The notes: generated by a model not told the origin, from the letters alone. 64,000 bases of DNA from Amycolatopsis sp. EV170708-02-1 (GCF_022479115.1 NZ_CP092497.1:6882001-6946000), one strand, 5' to 3'; counted from the first letter of the stretch, positions 21,181 to 29,558 are shown. Numbers and translations are program-made.

Positions 21181-21350
21181 CGTGACCGGCCGGACCGCAC
21201 GTGTGATCAGAGGGACGACACGCGTGACCGGCCGGACGGCACGCGCCCGCAGCCGGGTCCGCCACGCGGCGTCCGCCTGGACACGCGTGTCGTCCGTCTG
21301 ATCACGCGTGTCGTTCGTCTGATCACGTGTGTCGTCCCTCCGGTCACGCC
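21181..21350. repeat. Inverted array of GACACGCGTG-type units, array A
   Basis: The first half holds units resembling GGACGACACGCGTGACCGG, and the second half holds their reverse complements such as ACGCGTGTCGTCCGTCTGAT, about 20-22 bases each and six to seven units in all. The whole can fold back as a long imperfect cruciform. It fills most of the 302 bases between the kinase stop and the tRNA-Gly gene. A related array lies at 32551-32689. No reading frame or known element is evident in it. Confidence 0.75.
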
Positions 21351-21399
21351 GGATCGCCGCTCGCGAGGCCTGCGCGGGTCCTGCCGCCGGGTGTCCTCG

Positions 21400-21436
21400 A
21401 AACAAAAGAACCCGCAGGCCAGACGCCTGCGGGTTC
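21400..21436 (-). terminator. Rho-independent terminator of tRNA-Gly
   Basis: Arms GAACCCGCAGGC (21408-21419) and GCCTGCGGGTTC (21425-21436) pair perfectly over 12 bases around the loop CAGAC. On the minus strand the hairpin is followed by TTTTGTTT. It lies 17 bases beyond the 3' end of the tRNA-Gly gene. Confidence 0.85.
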
Positions 21437-21452
21437 CGATGTGGAGCTGCGG

Positions 21453-21523
21453 AGCGGGTGACGGGAATCGAACCCGCGTAGCTAGTTTGGAAGACTAGGG
21501 CTCTACCATTGAGCTACACCCGC
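21453..21523 (-). tRNA. tRNA-Gly (anticodon TCC)
   Basis: Read on the minus strand, acceptor arms GCGGGTG and CACCCGC pair over 7 bases. The D arm is GCTC/GAGC, the anticodon stem CTAGT/ACTAG with loop CTTCCAA gives anticodon TCC, the T arm is GCGGG-TTCGATT-CCCGT, and the discriminator is T. The CCA is not encoded. It reads GGA codons. The gene is 71 bases. Confidence 0.95.
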
Positions 21524-21551
21524 GCGCCCCCGGAGTACCGGGTGCGAAAAC

Positions 21552-21574
21552 AGCTTAGCGTGACCCGCTAGGCT
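21552..21574. promoter_or_regulatory. Back-to-back -10 elements for divergent tRNA genes
   Basis: An imperfect inverted repeat (AGCTTAGCG, spacer TGACC, CGCTAGGCT) contains TAGGCT at 21569-21574 on the plus strand and TAAGCT on the minus strand at 21557-21552. Each lies 29-32 bases before its tRNA gene. No convincing -35 hexamers are seen at 17-base spacing. Confidence 0.4.
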
Positions 21575-21605
21575 GTGCGCACACCCCCGGGAGATCGGGG
21601 AGTCA

Positions 21606-21679
21606 CGGGATGTGGCGCAGCTTGGTAGCGCATCCGCTTTGGGAGCGGAGGGTCGCAGGTTCAAATCCTGTCATCCCGA
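21606..21679 (+). tRNA. tRNA-Pro (anticodon TGG)
   Basis: Acceptor arms CGGGATG and CATCCCG pair over 7 bases. The D arm is GCGC/GCGC, the anticodon stem TCCGC/GCGGA with loop TTTGGGA gives TGG, the T arm is GCAGG-TTCAAAT-CCTGT, and the discriminator is A. CCA is not encoded. It reads CCA and CCG codons. The gene is 74 bases. Confidence 0.96.
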
Positions 21680-21726
21680 CTCAAGGTCTTCGACCTGCGA
21701 GTTCACCGGACGGTCGCGCCGGTTTA

Positions 21727-22182
21727 ATGGCGATCATGGAGATCCGCCACGCCCGCACCACCGACGCCTCCGCCGTGACAGCGCTCCTCGCCGAGCTCGG
21801 CTACCCCGATAACAACGAGACCGGCGTGCGCGCCCGGCTCGAACGCTGGGCCCGTCATCCCGAGGGTGCCGCGTTCGTCGCCGAGGAAAACGGCACGGTG
21901 GTCGGTGTCGTCGCGGTGGTAGCGATCCCGCTTCTTGAGCGGCCGGGCTCCGGCGGCCGGATCGTCGCCTTGGTGGTGGACGAGACCCGGCGCGGCTCGG
22001 GGATCGGACGCGAGCTGGTCGCCGCAGCCGAGGCGGAGGCGCGGCGGCTGGGCTGCGACACCATGGAGGTCACCAGTTCCCGCCACCGGACCGGAGCGCA
22101 CGCCTTCTACCGCGCGCGGGGATACGAGGACCGCTGCGAACACAGCGCCAGGTTCATCCGGCGGCTTGCTCCCGGATACTGA
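21727..22182 (+). CDS. GNAT-family N-acetyltransferase
   Basis: Encodes 151 residues, one GNAT fold. The acetyl-CoA pyrophosphate-binding loop is DETRRGSGIGRELVAAAEAEA (around residue 80), with motif B HAFYRARGYED near residue 125. Substrate unknown; such proteins acetylate small amines, antibiotics or protein N-termini. ATG 21727 is the first start outside the tRNA-Pro gene; a second ATG lies three codons later. No strong ribosome binding site. It ends 42 bases before the ROK regulator gene. Confidence 0.85.
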   Translation: MAIMEIRHARTTDASAVTALLAELGYPDNNETGVRARLERWARHPEGAAFVAEENGTVVGVVAVVAIPLLERPGSGGRIVALVVDETRRGSGIGRELVAAAEAEARRLGCDTMEVTSSRHRTGAHAFYRARGYEDRCEHSARFIRRLAPGY

Positions 22183-22224
22183 GAGCCCTGGGCCCGCCGC
22201 CACCCGCTTGCGAACATCGGCACC

Positions 22225-23391
22225 GTGACCGGCAGGCGGAGCGCCAGTGCCAGCGCGGTGCTCCGCGTGGTGCTGGACGAAGGGGCGATAGCGCGCAGCA
22301 CCATCGCGCGCCGCACGGGGCTGAGTGCCGCGGCCGTCACGGGACATGTGGCGGAGCTGATGCGCCGCGGCTTCCTCACCGAGCTGCCCGAGGTCGCGGG
22401 CGCGGTCGGCAGGCCGTCCGTGCCGGTGGACCTCGACACGGAGCGGTTCGTGGTGTGCGGAGCGCATGTCGCGGCCGACCAGCTCACCGTCGGGCTGCTG
22501 GATCTGCGCGGGAAAGTGCTGGCACAGCTGGAAACCCCGCATCACGGCGCCGAACCCGCCGTTCAGGCCGCGCAGATCGCGGAACTGCTCGACGACCTCC
22601 TCGTCGGGCACGTGCCGGAGCGGACGCCGCTCGGGCTGGGGGTGGCGACCGGCGGTTGGGTCGACGAGGCCTCGGGAACGGTGGTGGAGCACGGGTTGCT
22701 CGGCTGGCGCGGGGTCCCGTTGCGCGATCTGCTGACGGAGGTCACCGGTCTCGACGTCCGCGTCGACGGGCATTCACGGGCGCTCATCCACGCCGAACGC
22801 CTGCTGGGGCAGCCGAGATCGCGCCGCAGTGTCGTGCAGTTGTTCACCGGCAACGTGGTCGACGCCGCCTTCGCCACCGGCGACACCGTCCATCATGGAC
22901 CGAGGTCGGCGGCGGGCGCCGTCGCGCATCTGCGGGTCGACGACAGTGACGAGCCTTGCGGTTGCGGGCGTTCCGGCTGCCTCGAAGCGACGGTGTCCGA
23001 ACGCACGGTCGCCCGTAAAGCCGTCGAAGCACGCATCATCGAAGAACCGATTTTCGCCGACGCGCTCCATTCGGCGGCATCGGGAAATGAAAGCGCCATC
23101 GCCCTTTTCCAGGAACGCGCACGGATCATCGGACAGGCCGCCGCCTTGCTCTTCGACGTCCTGAATCCGGAAATCCTGATCGTGCTCGACCAAAGTGTAC
23201 GCGATGTCGAAGGTTGCCTTTCCACGATACGGGACGAGGTCGCGCAGCGCTCCTGGATCTGCCAGGACGCGAAGAAAAACGTTGTGGCGTCGAGCTTTCC
23301 GGGGACCGAGCTGGCGACAGCCGGCGGGGCGGTCATGCTGAGCGCCCTGTACGAAGATCCGCTTTTCACGAACCTCGCCGACGCCTCCTGA
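22225..23391 (+). CDS. ROK-family transcriptional regulator
   Basis: Encodes 388 residues from a GTG start. A winged helix-turn-helix (about 8-60, RSTIARRTGLSAAAVTGHVAEL) precedes a ROK sugar-kinase-like fold with LGVATGGWVDE and the zinc site CGCGRSGCLEA near residue 250. The normal kinase Asp region reads DGHSRALIHAE, so catalysis is doubtful and a repressor role is likely. It lies 90 bases upstream of the sulfonate-uptake operon in the same direction, and is the obvious candidate controller of that operon. The effector could be a sugar or a sulfur compound; the sequence does not say. Confidence 0.87.
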   Translation: MTGRRSASASAVLRVVLDEGAIARSTIARRTGLSAAAVTGHVAELMRRGFLTELPEVAGAVGRPSVPVDLDTERFVVCGAHVAADQLTVGLLDLRGKVLAQLETPHHGAEPAVQAAQIAELLDDLLVGHVPERTPLGLGVATGGWVDEASGTVVEHGLLGWRGVPLRDLLTEVTGLDVRVDGHSRALIHAERLLGQPRSRRSVVQLFTGNVVDAAFATGDTVHHGPRSAAGAVAHLRVDDSDEPCGCGRSGCLEATVSERTVARKAVEARIIEEPIFADALHSAASGNESAIALFQERARIIGQAAALLFDVLNPEILIVLDQSVRDVEGCLSTIRDEVAQRSWICQDAKKNVVASSFPGTELATAGGAVMLSALYEDPLFTNLADAS

Positions 23392-23413
23392 GTTACTTCA
23401 CTAAATCGCAAAA

Positions 23414-23443
23414 TTGACGCTCTCCGCCGGGCCTGCGAAGAAT
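23414..23443 (+). promoter_or_regulatory. Possible promoter of the sulfur-uptake operon
   Basis: TTGACG at 23414-23419 is followed after 18 bases by AAGAAT (23438-23443), a weak -10. The overlapping GAAGAATCTTC (23437-23447) is nearly palindromic and could bind a regulator. The operon start is 38 bases downstream. The region 23392-23450 is visibly AT-richer than its surroundings. Confidence 0.35.
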
Positions 23444-23481
23444 CTTCTTCAACGACGCGAACCCGAACGAAAGAGCCCACC

Positions 23482-24501
23482 GTGAAGAAACCAGTGCCCT
23501 TGATCGCCGCGCTCATCGCCGGATTGGCGCTGTCGGGCTGCGGCGCCTCCGCGACCCCGGCGGGCGTGGCCGGGCAGCCGGAGAAGCTCGAACTCCGCTA
23601 CCAGGGGTCGGCGAACAACGTCACCTTCCCCGAACTCGCCGAAGACCTCGGCTACTTCGGCCCGGTCAAACTCAAATGGGTCGGCAACACGATCAGCGGA
23701 CCGCAGGACATCCAGTCCGCCGCGACCGACCAGACCGACTTCGGTGGCGCCTTCACCGGCGCGGTCGCCAAACTCGTCGACGCCGGCGCCCCGATCAAGG
23801 CCGTCGTCAACTACTACGGCTCCGACGAGAAGACCTTTCTGGGCTTCTACGTCAAGGAAGACAGCCCGATCCGGACCGCGCGCGACCTCATCGGCAAGAA
23901 GGTCGGCGTCAACACCGTCGGCGCGAACCTGGAGGCCGCCCTCGACACCTGGCTCAAACGCAACGGCCTCTCCGACGCCGAAATCGACCAGGTGCAGCTC
24001 GTCGTCCTGCCGCCGATCAACACCGAACAAGCCCTGCGCAACGGCCAGATCGACGTCGCCGCGCTCAACGGTGTCCTCCAGGACCGAGCCCTCGCGGGAG
24101 GCGGGGTGCGCCCGATCGTGAAGGACGTCGAAGCGTTCGGCCCGTACAACGGCGGGCCGTACGTGCTGCGGACCGACTTCATCAAGAAGTACCCGGAGAC
24201 CACGAAGACCTTCGTCACCGGCGTGGCCAAGGCGATCGAATGGGCGCGCACCACGCCGCGCGACGAGGTGATCGCCCGGTTCACCAAGATCATCCAGAAC
24301 CGCGGCCGCAACGAGAACACCGAAACGCTCAAGTACTGGAAGAGCACCGGCGTCACCAAGGGCGGGCTGATCTCGGATCACGACTACACGCTCTGGACGG
24401 GCTGGCTCAAGCAGTCCGGGTTCATCAAGAACGACCAGGTCGACCTGAAGAAGCTCTACACCAACGAATTCAACCCGTACCGCGAAGGCGGTGGCGTATG
24501 A
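23482..24501 (+). CDS. Sulfonate-type ABC transporter substrate-binding lipoprotein
   Basis: Encodes 339 residues from a GTG start. The signal peptide ends in the lipobox LSGC (Cys near residue 21), so it is a lipoprotein facing outward. The fold follows the SsuA/TauA/NMT1 type: RYQGSANNVTFPELAEDLGYF at the N-terminal strand, DIQSAATDQTDFGGAF, then LIGKKVGVNTVGANLEA and NTEQALRNGQIDVAALNG. These proteins bind sulfonates, taurine or related sulfur compounds. It is the first gene of a five-gene operon and its TGA overlaps the next ATG (ATGA at 24498-24501). The exact ligand is unknown. Confidence 0.87.
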   Translation: MKKPVPLIAALIAGLALSGCGASATPAGVAGQPEKLELRYQGSANNVTFPELAEDLGYFGPVKLKWVGNTISGPQDIQSAATDQTDFGGAFTGAVAKLVDAGAPIKAVVNYYGSDEKTFLGFYVKEDSPIRTARDLIGKKVGVNTVGANLEAALDTWLKRNGLSDAEIDQVQLVVLPPINTEQALRNGQIDVAALNGVLQDRALAGGGVRPIVKDVEAFGPYNGGPYVLRTDFIKKYPETTKTFVTGVAKAIEWARTTPRDEVIARFTKIIQNRGRNENTETLKYWKSTGVTKGGLISDHDYTLWTGWLKQSGFIKNDQVDLKKLYTNEFNPYREGGGV

Positions 24502-25259
24502 CCGCCAAGATCAGCCTCCGCTCGGTCACCAAGACCTTCGGCGCGTTGACCGCACTCGACGACGTCTCCCTCGACATCGAAGACGGCACGTTCCTCTCCC
24601 TAGTCGGGCCGAGCGGCTCCGGCAAGTCCACCCTGCTCGATCTGCTCGGCGGGCTCGCGAAACCCACTTCCGGCGAGGTCCTGATCGACGGGAAACCCGT
24701 CACCGGGCCGGGATTGGATCGCGGGGTCGTGTTCCAGCAGTACGCGCTGTTCCCGTGGCGCACCGCGCGGGCCAACGTCGAGTTCGGCCTCGAAGGCGGC
24801 ACCCTGACCAAGCGGCAGCGTGCCGAAAGGGCCCGGGAATTCCTCGACCTGGTCGGGCTTTCCGGCTTCGAAGACCATCTCCCCCATCAGCTTTCCGGCG
24901 GTATGAAACAACGGGTCGCGATCGCGAGAAGCCTCGCCTACGACCCGGACGTGCTGCTGATGGACGAGCCGTACGCCGCGCTGGACTCCCAGACCCGCGA
25001 ACTGCTGCAAGAAGAACTGCGGCGGATCTGGCAGCGCACCGGCAAGACCATCGTCTTCATCACCCACAGCATCGAAGAAGCCGTCTACTTGGGACAGAAG
25101 GTCGCGGTGCTCACCTCGCGGCCGGGCAGGCTCAAGGACGTCGTCGACATCGATCTCGGCGACCGCTCGAACGACGACCTGCGTTCGGCGCCCGCCTTCG
25201 TGGCCCATCGCCATCGGCTGTGGGAACTGCTGCACGACGAGATCCGGAGGGCCGCATGA
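24498..25259 (+). CDS. Sulfonate-type ABC transporter ATPase (SsuB-like)
   Basis: Encodes 253 residues. Walker A GPSGSGKST (near residue 38), Q-loop VVFQQYALFPWRTA, signature LSGGMKQR, Walker B DVLLMDEPYAALD and switch His in FITHS are all present and ordered as in nitrate/sulfonate/taurine importers. The ATG overlaps the lipoprotein stop and the TGA overlaps the permease start, so translation is coupled throughout. The longer frame from 23676 is an out-of-frame shadow of the lipoprotein gene. Confidence 0.92.
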   Translation: MTAKISLRSVTKTFGALTALDDVSLDIEDGTFLSLVGPSGSGKSTLLDLLGGLAKPTSGEVLIDGKPVTGPGLDRGVVFQQYALFPWRTARANVEFGLEGGTLTKRQRAERAREFLDLVGLSGFEDHLPHQLSGGMKQRVAIARSLAYDPDVLLMDEPYAALDSQTRELLQEELRRIWQRTGKTIVFITHSIEEAVYLGQKVAVLTSRPGRLKDVVDIDLGDRSNDDLRSAPAFVAHRHRLWELLHDEIRRAA

Positions 25260-26092
25260 CCGCGACACTCGAAGCACCGAAAGTCCACACTGGACCGAAG
25301 GCCGCCGTGAAACCCCGCGGGAAGAGCCCGCTGCGCAAGGCGTTCCGCAGTTCGGCGGCGATCCTGCTGTTCCTCGCCGTCTGGGAGCTCGCTCCCCAAT
25401 ACCTGCTCGACGAAGGCACGAGGACCTTCCTCCCGCCGCTGTCGGAAGACCTCGTCGCGCTCTGGGAGCTGATCCTCAACGGGCAGCTGGCCGACCATCT
25501 GCTCGCGAGCCTCGGCCGGTCCGCCGCCGGATTCGTGATCGCGGTGGCCGTCTCGGTGCCGCTCGGCCTCCTGATCGCCTGGTACCGGCCACTCGCGGAA
25601 TTCCTGAATCCGTTGCTGGAGCTGGCCCGCAACACCGCCGCGCTCGCGCTGCTGCCGGTGTTCACGCTCCTGCTCGGCATCGGCGAGGTGTCCAAGATCG
25701 CGCTGATCGTCTACGCCTGCGTCTGGCCGGTGCTGCTCAACACGATCGCCGGAGTGAACACCGTGGATCCCTTGCTGGTCAAGGCCGCGCGCTCGCTCGG
25801 GCTGTCGAGCCCGAACCTGTTCCGCAAGGTGATCCTGCCGTCGGCGGTGCCGACCATCTTCACCGGTATCCGGATGGCGGCCGCGTACTCGATCCTCATC
25901 CTGATCGCCGCCGAAATGGTCGGCGCCAAGGCCGGGCTCGGCTATCTGATCAACAACTCGCAGGTCAACTTCCAGATCCAGCAGATGTACGCCGCGATCA
26001 TCACGGTGTCGGTGCTGGGCCTGGCCATCAACGCGGGCTTCGTCGCACTGGAGCGGCGATTCTCCACCTGGCGGGTCAAGGAGAAGTCATGA
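25256..26092 (+). CDS. Sulfonate-type ABC transporter permease (SsuC-like)
   Basis: Encodes 278 residues with a 30-residue cytoplasmic lead and about six transmembrane helices. The coupling EAA motif reads VKAARSLGLSSPNLFRKVILP near residue 178, which docks to the ATPase. It completes the importer with the lipoprotein and ATPase genes. Start ATG 25256 overlaps the ATPase TGA, and the stop overlaps the next ATG at 26089. Confidence 0.91.
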   Translation: MTATLEAPKVHTGPKAAVKPRGKSPLRKAFRSSAAILLFLAVWELAPQYLLDEGTRTFLPPLSEDLVALWELILNGQLADHLLASLGRSAAGFVIAVAVSVPLGLLIAWYRPLAEFLNPLLELARNTAALALLPVFTLLLGIGEVSKIALIVYACVWPVLLNTIAGVNTVDPLLVKAARSLGLSSPNLFRKVILPSAVPTIFTGIRMAAAYSILILIAAEMVGAKAGLGYLINNSQVNFQIQQMYAAIITVSVLGLAINAGFVALERRFSTWRVKEKS

Positions 26093-27411
26093 AACACCTG
26101 CACCTCAACGCTTTCGTGATGCCGAACGGCCATCACGAGGCGGCGTGGCGGCATCCGAGCACGGATCCGCACCGCGCCGCGACACTGGAGCACTACGTCG
26201 ACATCGCCCGTACGGCGGAGCGCGGCAAGCTGGATTCGCTGTTCCTCGCCGACGGCGTCGCCTTGTGGGGCAACGTCCGCTACAACTCCCACACCCTGTT
26301 CGAGCCGCTGACGTTGCTTTCCGCGCTGGCCGGGGCGACCGAGCGCATCGGGCTGATCGCCACCGCGTCGACGACCTACAACGAGCCGTACCACCTGGCG
26401 CGGAAGTTCGCGTCGCTCGACCATCTCAGCGGCGGGCGCGCGGGGTGGAACATCGTGACGTCGGCGGGCGAGGACGAGGCCCGCAACTTCAATCGCGACG
26501 CCCGGCCGGCACACGCGCTGCGCTACGAACGCGCCACCGAATTCCTTGAAGTGGTCAAGAAACTTTGGGACAGCTGGGGCGACGACGCGGCCGTGATCGA
26601 CAAGGCGAGCGGCGTCTACGCCGACACCGGCCGCATCCAGCCGATCGACCACGAAGGCCCGCATTTCCAGGTCCGCGGCCCGCTGAACATCCCGCGGCCG
26701 GTACAGGGTCATCCGTTGCTCGTCCAAGCCGGTTCCTCGGAGACGGGCAAGGAATACGCGGCCCGATTCGCCGAGGCGGTGTTCACCGCGCAGCAGACTT
26801 TCGCCGAGGGCAAGGCCTTCTACGACGACGTCAAGGGAAGGCTCGCGAAGTACGGCCGCTCGCCGGAGGAGATCAAGATCCTGCCGGGGATCAGCCCGAT
26901 CCTGGGCCGCACCGAGGCCGAGGCGAAGGAACGAGAAGCCGAACTCAACGCCCTCATCACGCCCGCGTACGGCGTGCGGCAGCTGTCGACCATGCTCGAC
27001 CACGACCTGACGCCGTACCCGCTCGACGGTCCGCTCCCCGACGTCGGCACGTTCACCGAAGGCGCGCAGAGCCGATTCGAGCTGGTCACGGGCTTGGCGC
27101 GACGGGAGAACCTCACCATCCGTCAGCTGATCGAGCGGCTCGCGGGCGGCCGGGGACACCGCGTCTTCGCCGGCACCGCCACCCAGGTGGCCGACCAGCT
27201 GGAGCACTGGTTCACCGAAGGCGCCGCGGACGGCTTCAACGTCATGCCGCCCACGCTTCCGGGCGGCCTGGAGGACTTCGTCGACCTCGTGGTCCCCGAG
27301 CTGCAAAGACGCGGCCTGTTCCGCACGGAATACACCGCCACGACCTTGCGCGGCCACTACGGCCTCGCCCGTCCGGTTCATCGCACCCCAGTGAAGGAGC
27401 ACGCCGCATGA
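26089..27411 (+). CDS. NtaA/DmoA-type flavin-dependent monooxygenase
   Basis: Encodes 440 residues, a bacterial-luciferase-like TIM barrel of the NtaA/SnaA/DszA/SoxA group. Typical features: LHLNAFVMPNGHHEAAWRHP at the start, FLADGVALWG, TASTTYNEPYHLARKFASLD and GRAGWNIVTSAGEDEARNF. Relatives use reduced FMN from a separate reductase to cleave C-S or C-N bonds (dimethyl sulfide, dibenzothiophene sulfone, nitrilotriacetate). In this operon a sulfur substrate is the reasonable inference. No flavin reductase gene is adjacent, so one must be supplied from elsewhere. ATGA overlap with the permease gene. Confidence 0.88.
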   Translation: MKHLHLNAFVMPNGHHEAAWRHPSTDPHRAATLEHYVDIARTAERGKLDSLFLADGVALWGNVRYNSHTLFEPLTLLSALAGATERIGLIATASTTYNEPYHLARKFASLDHLSGGRAGWNIVTSAGEDEARNFNRDARPAHALRYERATEFLEVVKKLWDSWGDDAAVIDKASGVYADTGRIQPIDHEGPHFQVRGPLNIPRPVQGHPLLVQAGSSETGKEYAARFAEAVFTAQQTFAEGKAFYDDVKGRLAKYGRSPEEIKILPGISPILGRTEAEAKEREAELNALITPAYGVRQLSTMLDHDLTPYPLDGPLPDVGTFTEGAQSRFELVTGLARRENLTIRQLIERLAGGRGHRVFAGTATQVADQLEHWFTEGAADGFNVMPPTLPGGLEDFVDLVVPELQRRGLFRTEYTATTLRGHYGLARPVHRTPVKEHAA

Positions 27412-28310
27412 CCGCCATCGATACCCACGTCGAGGTCCGCAAGATCAGCGGAAGGATCGGCGCGCAGGTCCTCGGCGTCGACCCCGCCGGGGAACTCGAC
27501 GCCGCGACCGTCGCGTTCGTGACCGACGCCCTGCACGAGCACAAGGCGCTCGTCTTCTCGGGCGTCGACCTCGACGACGCCGGCCAGCAGCGGTTCGCCG
27601 AGCACTTCGGCGAGCTGACCAAGGCGCACCCGACCGTCCCGTCCGTCGACGGCGAGCCCGCGATCCTGCCTGTCGACAGCGAGCAGGGGCGCGCGAACCA
27701 GTGGCACACCGACGTCACCTTCGTGCTCAACCCGCCGAAGGCCAGCACGCTGCGCAGCCTGGTCGTCCCTCCGTACGGCGGCGAAACGCTGATCGCCAAC
27801 TCGGCCGCCGCGTACCGGGACCTGCCGGAGCCGCTGCGGGCGTTCGCCGACACGCTGCGCGCCGAGCACACCAACGACTACGACTACGCGAAGGCGCCCG
27901 AGACCCTCGACGAGGCGGAGCAAGAACGCCGGAAGGTGTTCGTGTCGCAGAAGTTCCGCACGGTCCACCCGGTGGTGCGGGTGCATCCGGTGACCGGGGA
28001 ACGCGGGCTGTACATCGGCGGGTTCGCGCAGCGGATCGTCGGGCTGTCGAAGGGCGAGTCGCGGGACATCCTGCGGCTGCTGCAGTCCTACGTGACCCGG
28101 CCGGAGAACGTCGTCCGGGTGAGCTGGGAGCCGAACCAGCTGGTGCTGTTCGACAACCGCATCACCCAGCACTACGCCGTCGACAACTACGACGACCTGC
28201 CCCGCCGCCTGAACCGGGTGACCGTGGCGGGCGACGTCCCGGTGGGGATCGACGGGGTGCCGAGCGATTCCCTCGAAGGCGACGCTTCGCACTACTCCCC
28301 CGTCGCCTGA
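27408..28310 (+). CDS. TauD/TfdA-family 2-oxoglutarate dioxygenase
   Basis: Encodes 300 residues. The iron facial triad is His100 and Asp102 in QWHTDVTF and His255 in TQHYAVDNY; Arg266 in the following PRRLNRV would bind the 2-oxoglutarate carboxylate. Family members hydroxylate the carbon next to sulfur in taurine, alkylsulfates or sulfonates, releasing sulfite or sulfate. As last gene of the importer-monooxygenase operon it probably gives a second route of sulfur release. Its ATG overlaps the monooxygenase TGA. It is slightly longer than E. coli TauD. Confidence 0.91.
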   Translation: MTAIDTHVEVRKISGRIGAQVLGVDPAGELDAATVAFVTDALHEHKALVFSGVDLDDAGQQRFAEHFGELTKAHPTVPSVDGEPAILPVDSEQGRANQWHTDVTFVLNPPKASTLRSLVVPPYGGETLIANSAAAYRDLPEPLRAFADTLRAEHTNDYDYAKAPETLDEAEQERRKVFVSQKFRTVHPVVRVHPVTGERGLYIGGFAQRIVGLSKGESRDILRLLQSYVTRPENVVRVSWEPNQLVLFDNRITQHYAVDNYDDLPRRLNRVTVAGDVPVGIDGVPSDSLEGDASHYSPVA

Positions 28311-28337
28311 CGACCCGAATGGGGTAAGACTGGCGTC

Positions 28338-29555
28338 GTGAAGACCGATCGTCAGGTGGAAGCGCTCCTGAGGGAGCTGGCCCCGCAGGTCATCGGGTTG
28401 CTGGTGCGCAAGCACGGGCAGTTCGACGCCTGCGAGGACGCCGTCCAGGAAGCCCTGCTCTCGGCCGCGCAGCAATGGCCGGGGCAGGGCATCCCGGACA
28501 GCCCGAAATCCTGGCTCGCGACGGTCGCGTCACGGCGGCTGGTCGACGAGTGGCGCAGCGAAAGCGCACGACGGCGGCGCGAGGAGAACGACGCGCTGAT
28601 GGACGTGGCCGGTCCGGGGGACGCGTCCGATTCGGACGACACGCTCACCGTGCTCTTCCTGTGCTGCCACCCTTCCCTGTCCGCGCCGTCGCAACTCGCG
28701 CTCACGCTGCGCGCCGTCGGCGGCCTGACCACTGGCGAGATCGCGACCGCGTTCCTGGTCCCGGAATCGACGCTGGCCCAGCGGATCAGCCGGGCGAAAC
28801 AGACCATCAAGAAGGCGGGCGCCGCATTCGTCCTGCCGCCGTCCGCGGAGCTCGGCGAACGGCTCCGCGTCGTCCTCCAGGTGCTGTACCTGATCTTCAA
28901 CGAGGGCTACACGACCAGCGGCGGCCCCGAACTGCACCGCGCCGACCTGACCGCGGAGGCGATCCGGCTGACCCGGCTGCTCCGGCGGCTCATGCCCGAC
29001 GAGGACGAGGTCACCGGCCTGCTCGCGCTCATGCTGCTGACCGACGCGCGCCGGGCCGCCCGCGCCGGCGACGACGGCTCGCTCGTGCCGCTCGCCGAGC
29101 AGGACCGCACGCGCTGGAACGCGGAAACGATCGCCGAAGGGGTTTCGCTGGTGAGCGAGGCTCTGGAGGCGGGCCCCGTCGGGCCGTATCAGGTGCAGGC
29201 CGCGATCGCCGCCGTCCACTCCGAGGCGGCCACCGCGGCCGACACGGACTGGGCCCAGATCCTCGCGCTCTACGACGTTCTCGAAAAGGTCTCGCCCGGC
29301 CCCGTCGTCACGCTCAACCGCGCGGTCGCGGTCGCGGAGGTCAACGGGCCGGAAGCGGGCCTCGAACTGCTGGCCACGCTCGACGGCGACAGCCGGATGA
29401 GCCAGACGCACCGGCTCGATTCCGTCCGCGGGCATCTGCTGGAACTGGCCGGGGACACCGGCGCCGCGCGCGAGGCCTACCTCCGTGCCGCCGGGAAGAC
29501 GGCCAGCGAACCCGAGAAGCGCTATCTGGCGCTCCGGGCGGAGCGGCTCGGCTGA
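28338..29555 (+). CDS. ECF sigma factor with C-terminal TPR-like extension (ECF42 type)
   Basis: Encodes 405 residues from a GTG start. Region 2 (QFDACEDAVQEALLSAAQQWP and SWLATVASRRLVDEWRS) and region 4 (TTGEIATAFLVPESTLAQRISRAKQTI) fill the first 180 residues. The rest is a helical DUF6596/TPR-like extension (LYLIFNEGYTTSGG, ALYDVLEKVSPGPVVTLNRAVAVAE), the mark of the ECF42 group, which lacks an anti-sigma factor. Group members usually sit beside a DGPF/YCII-domain protein gene; none is visible here. It starts 27 bases after the dioxygenase gene. Confidence 0.9.
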   Translation: MKTDRQVEALLRELAPQVIGLLVRKHGQFDACEDAVQEALLSAAQQWPGQGIPDSPKSWLATVASRRLVDEWRSESARRRREENDALMDVAGPGDASDSDDTLTVLFLCCHPSLSAPSQLALTLRAVGGLTTGEIATAFLVPESTLAQRISRAKQTIKKAGAAFVLPPSAELGERLRVVLQVLYLIFNEGYTTSGGPELHRADLTAEAIRLTRLLRRLMPDEDEVTGLLALMLLTDARRAARAGDDGSLVPLAEQDRTRWNAETIAEGVSLVSEALEAGPVGPYQVQAAIAAVHSEAATAADTDWAQILALYDVLEKVSPGPVVTLNRAVAVAEVNGPEAGLELLATLDGDSRMSQTHRLDSVRGHLLELAGDTGAAREAYLRAAGKTASEPEKRYLALRAERLG

Positions 29556-29558
29556 GCT

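Noticed and set aside
21181..21350. Possible CRISPR array
   Set aside because: Units are inverted in the second half, spacers of uniform length are absent, and no cas gene lies nearby.
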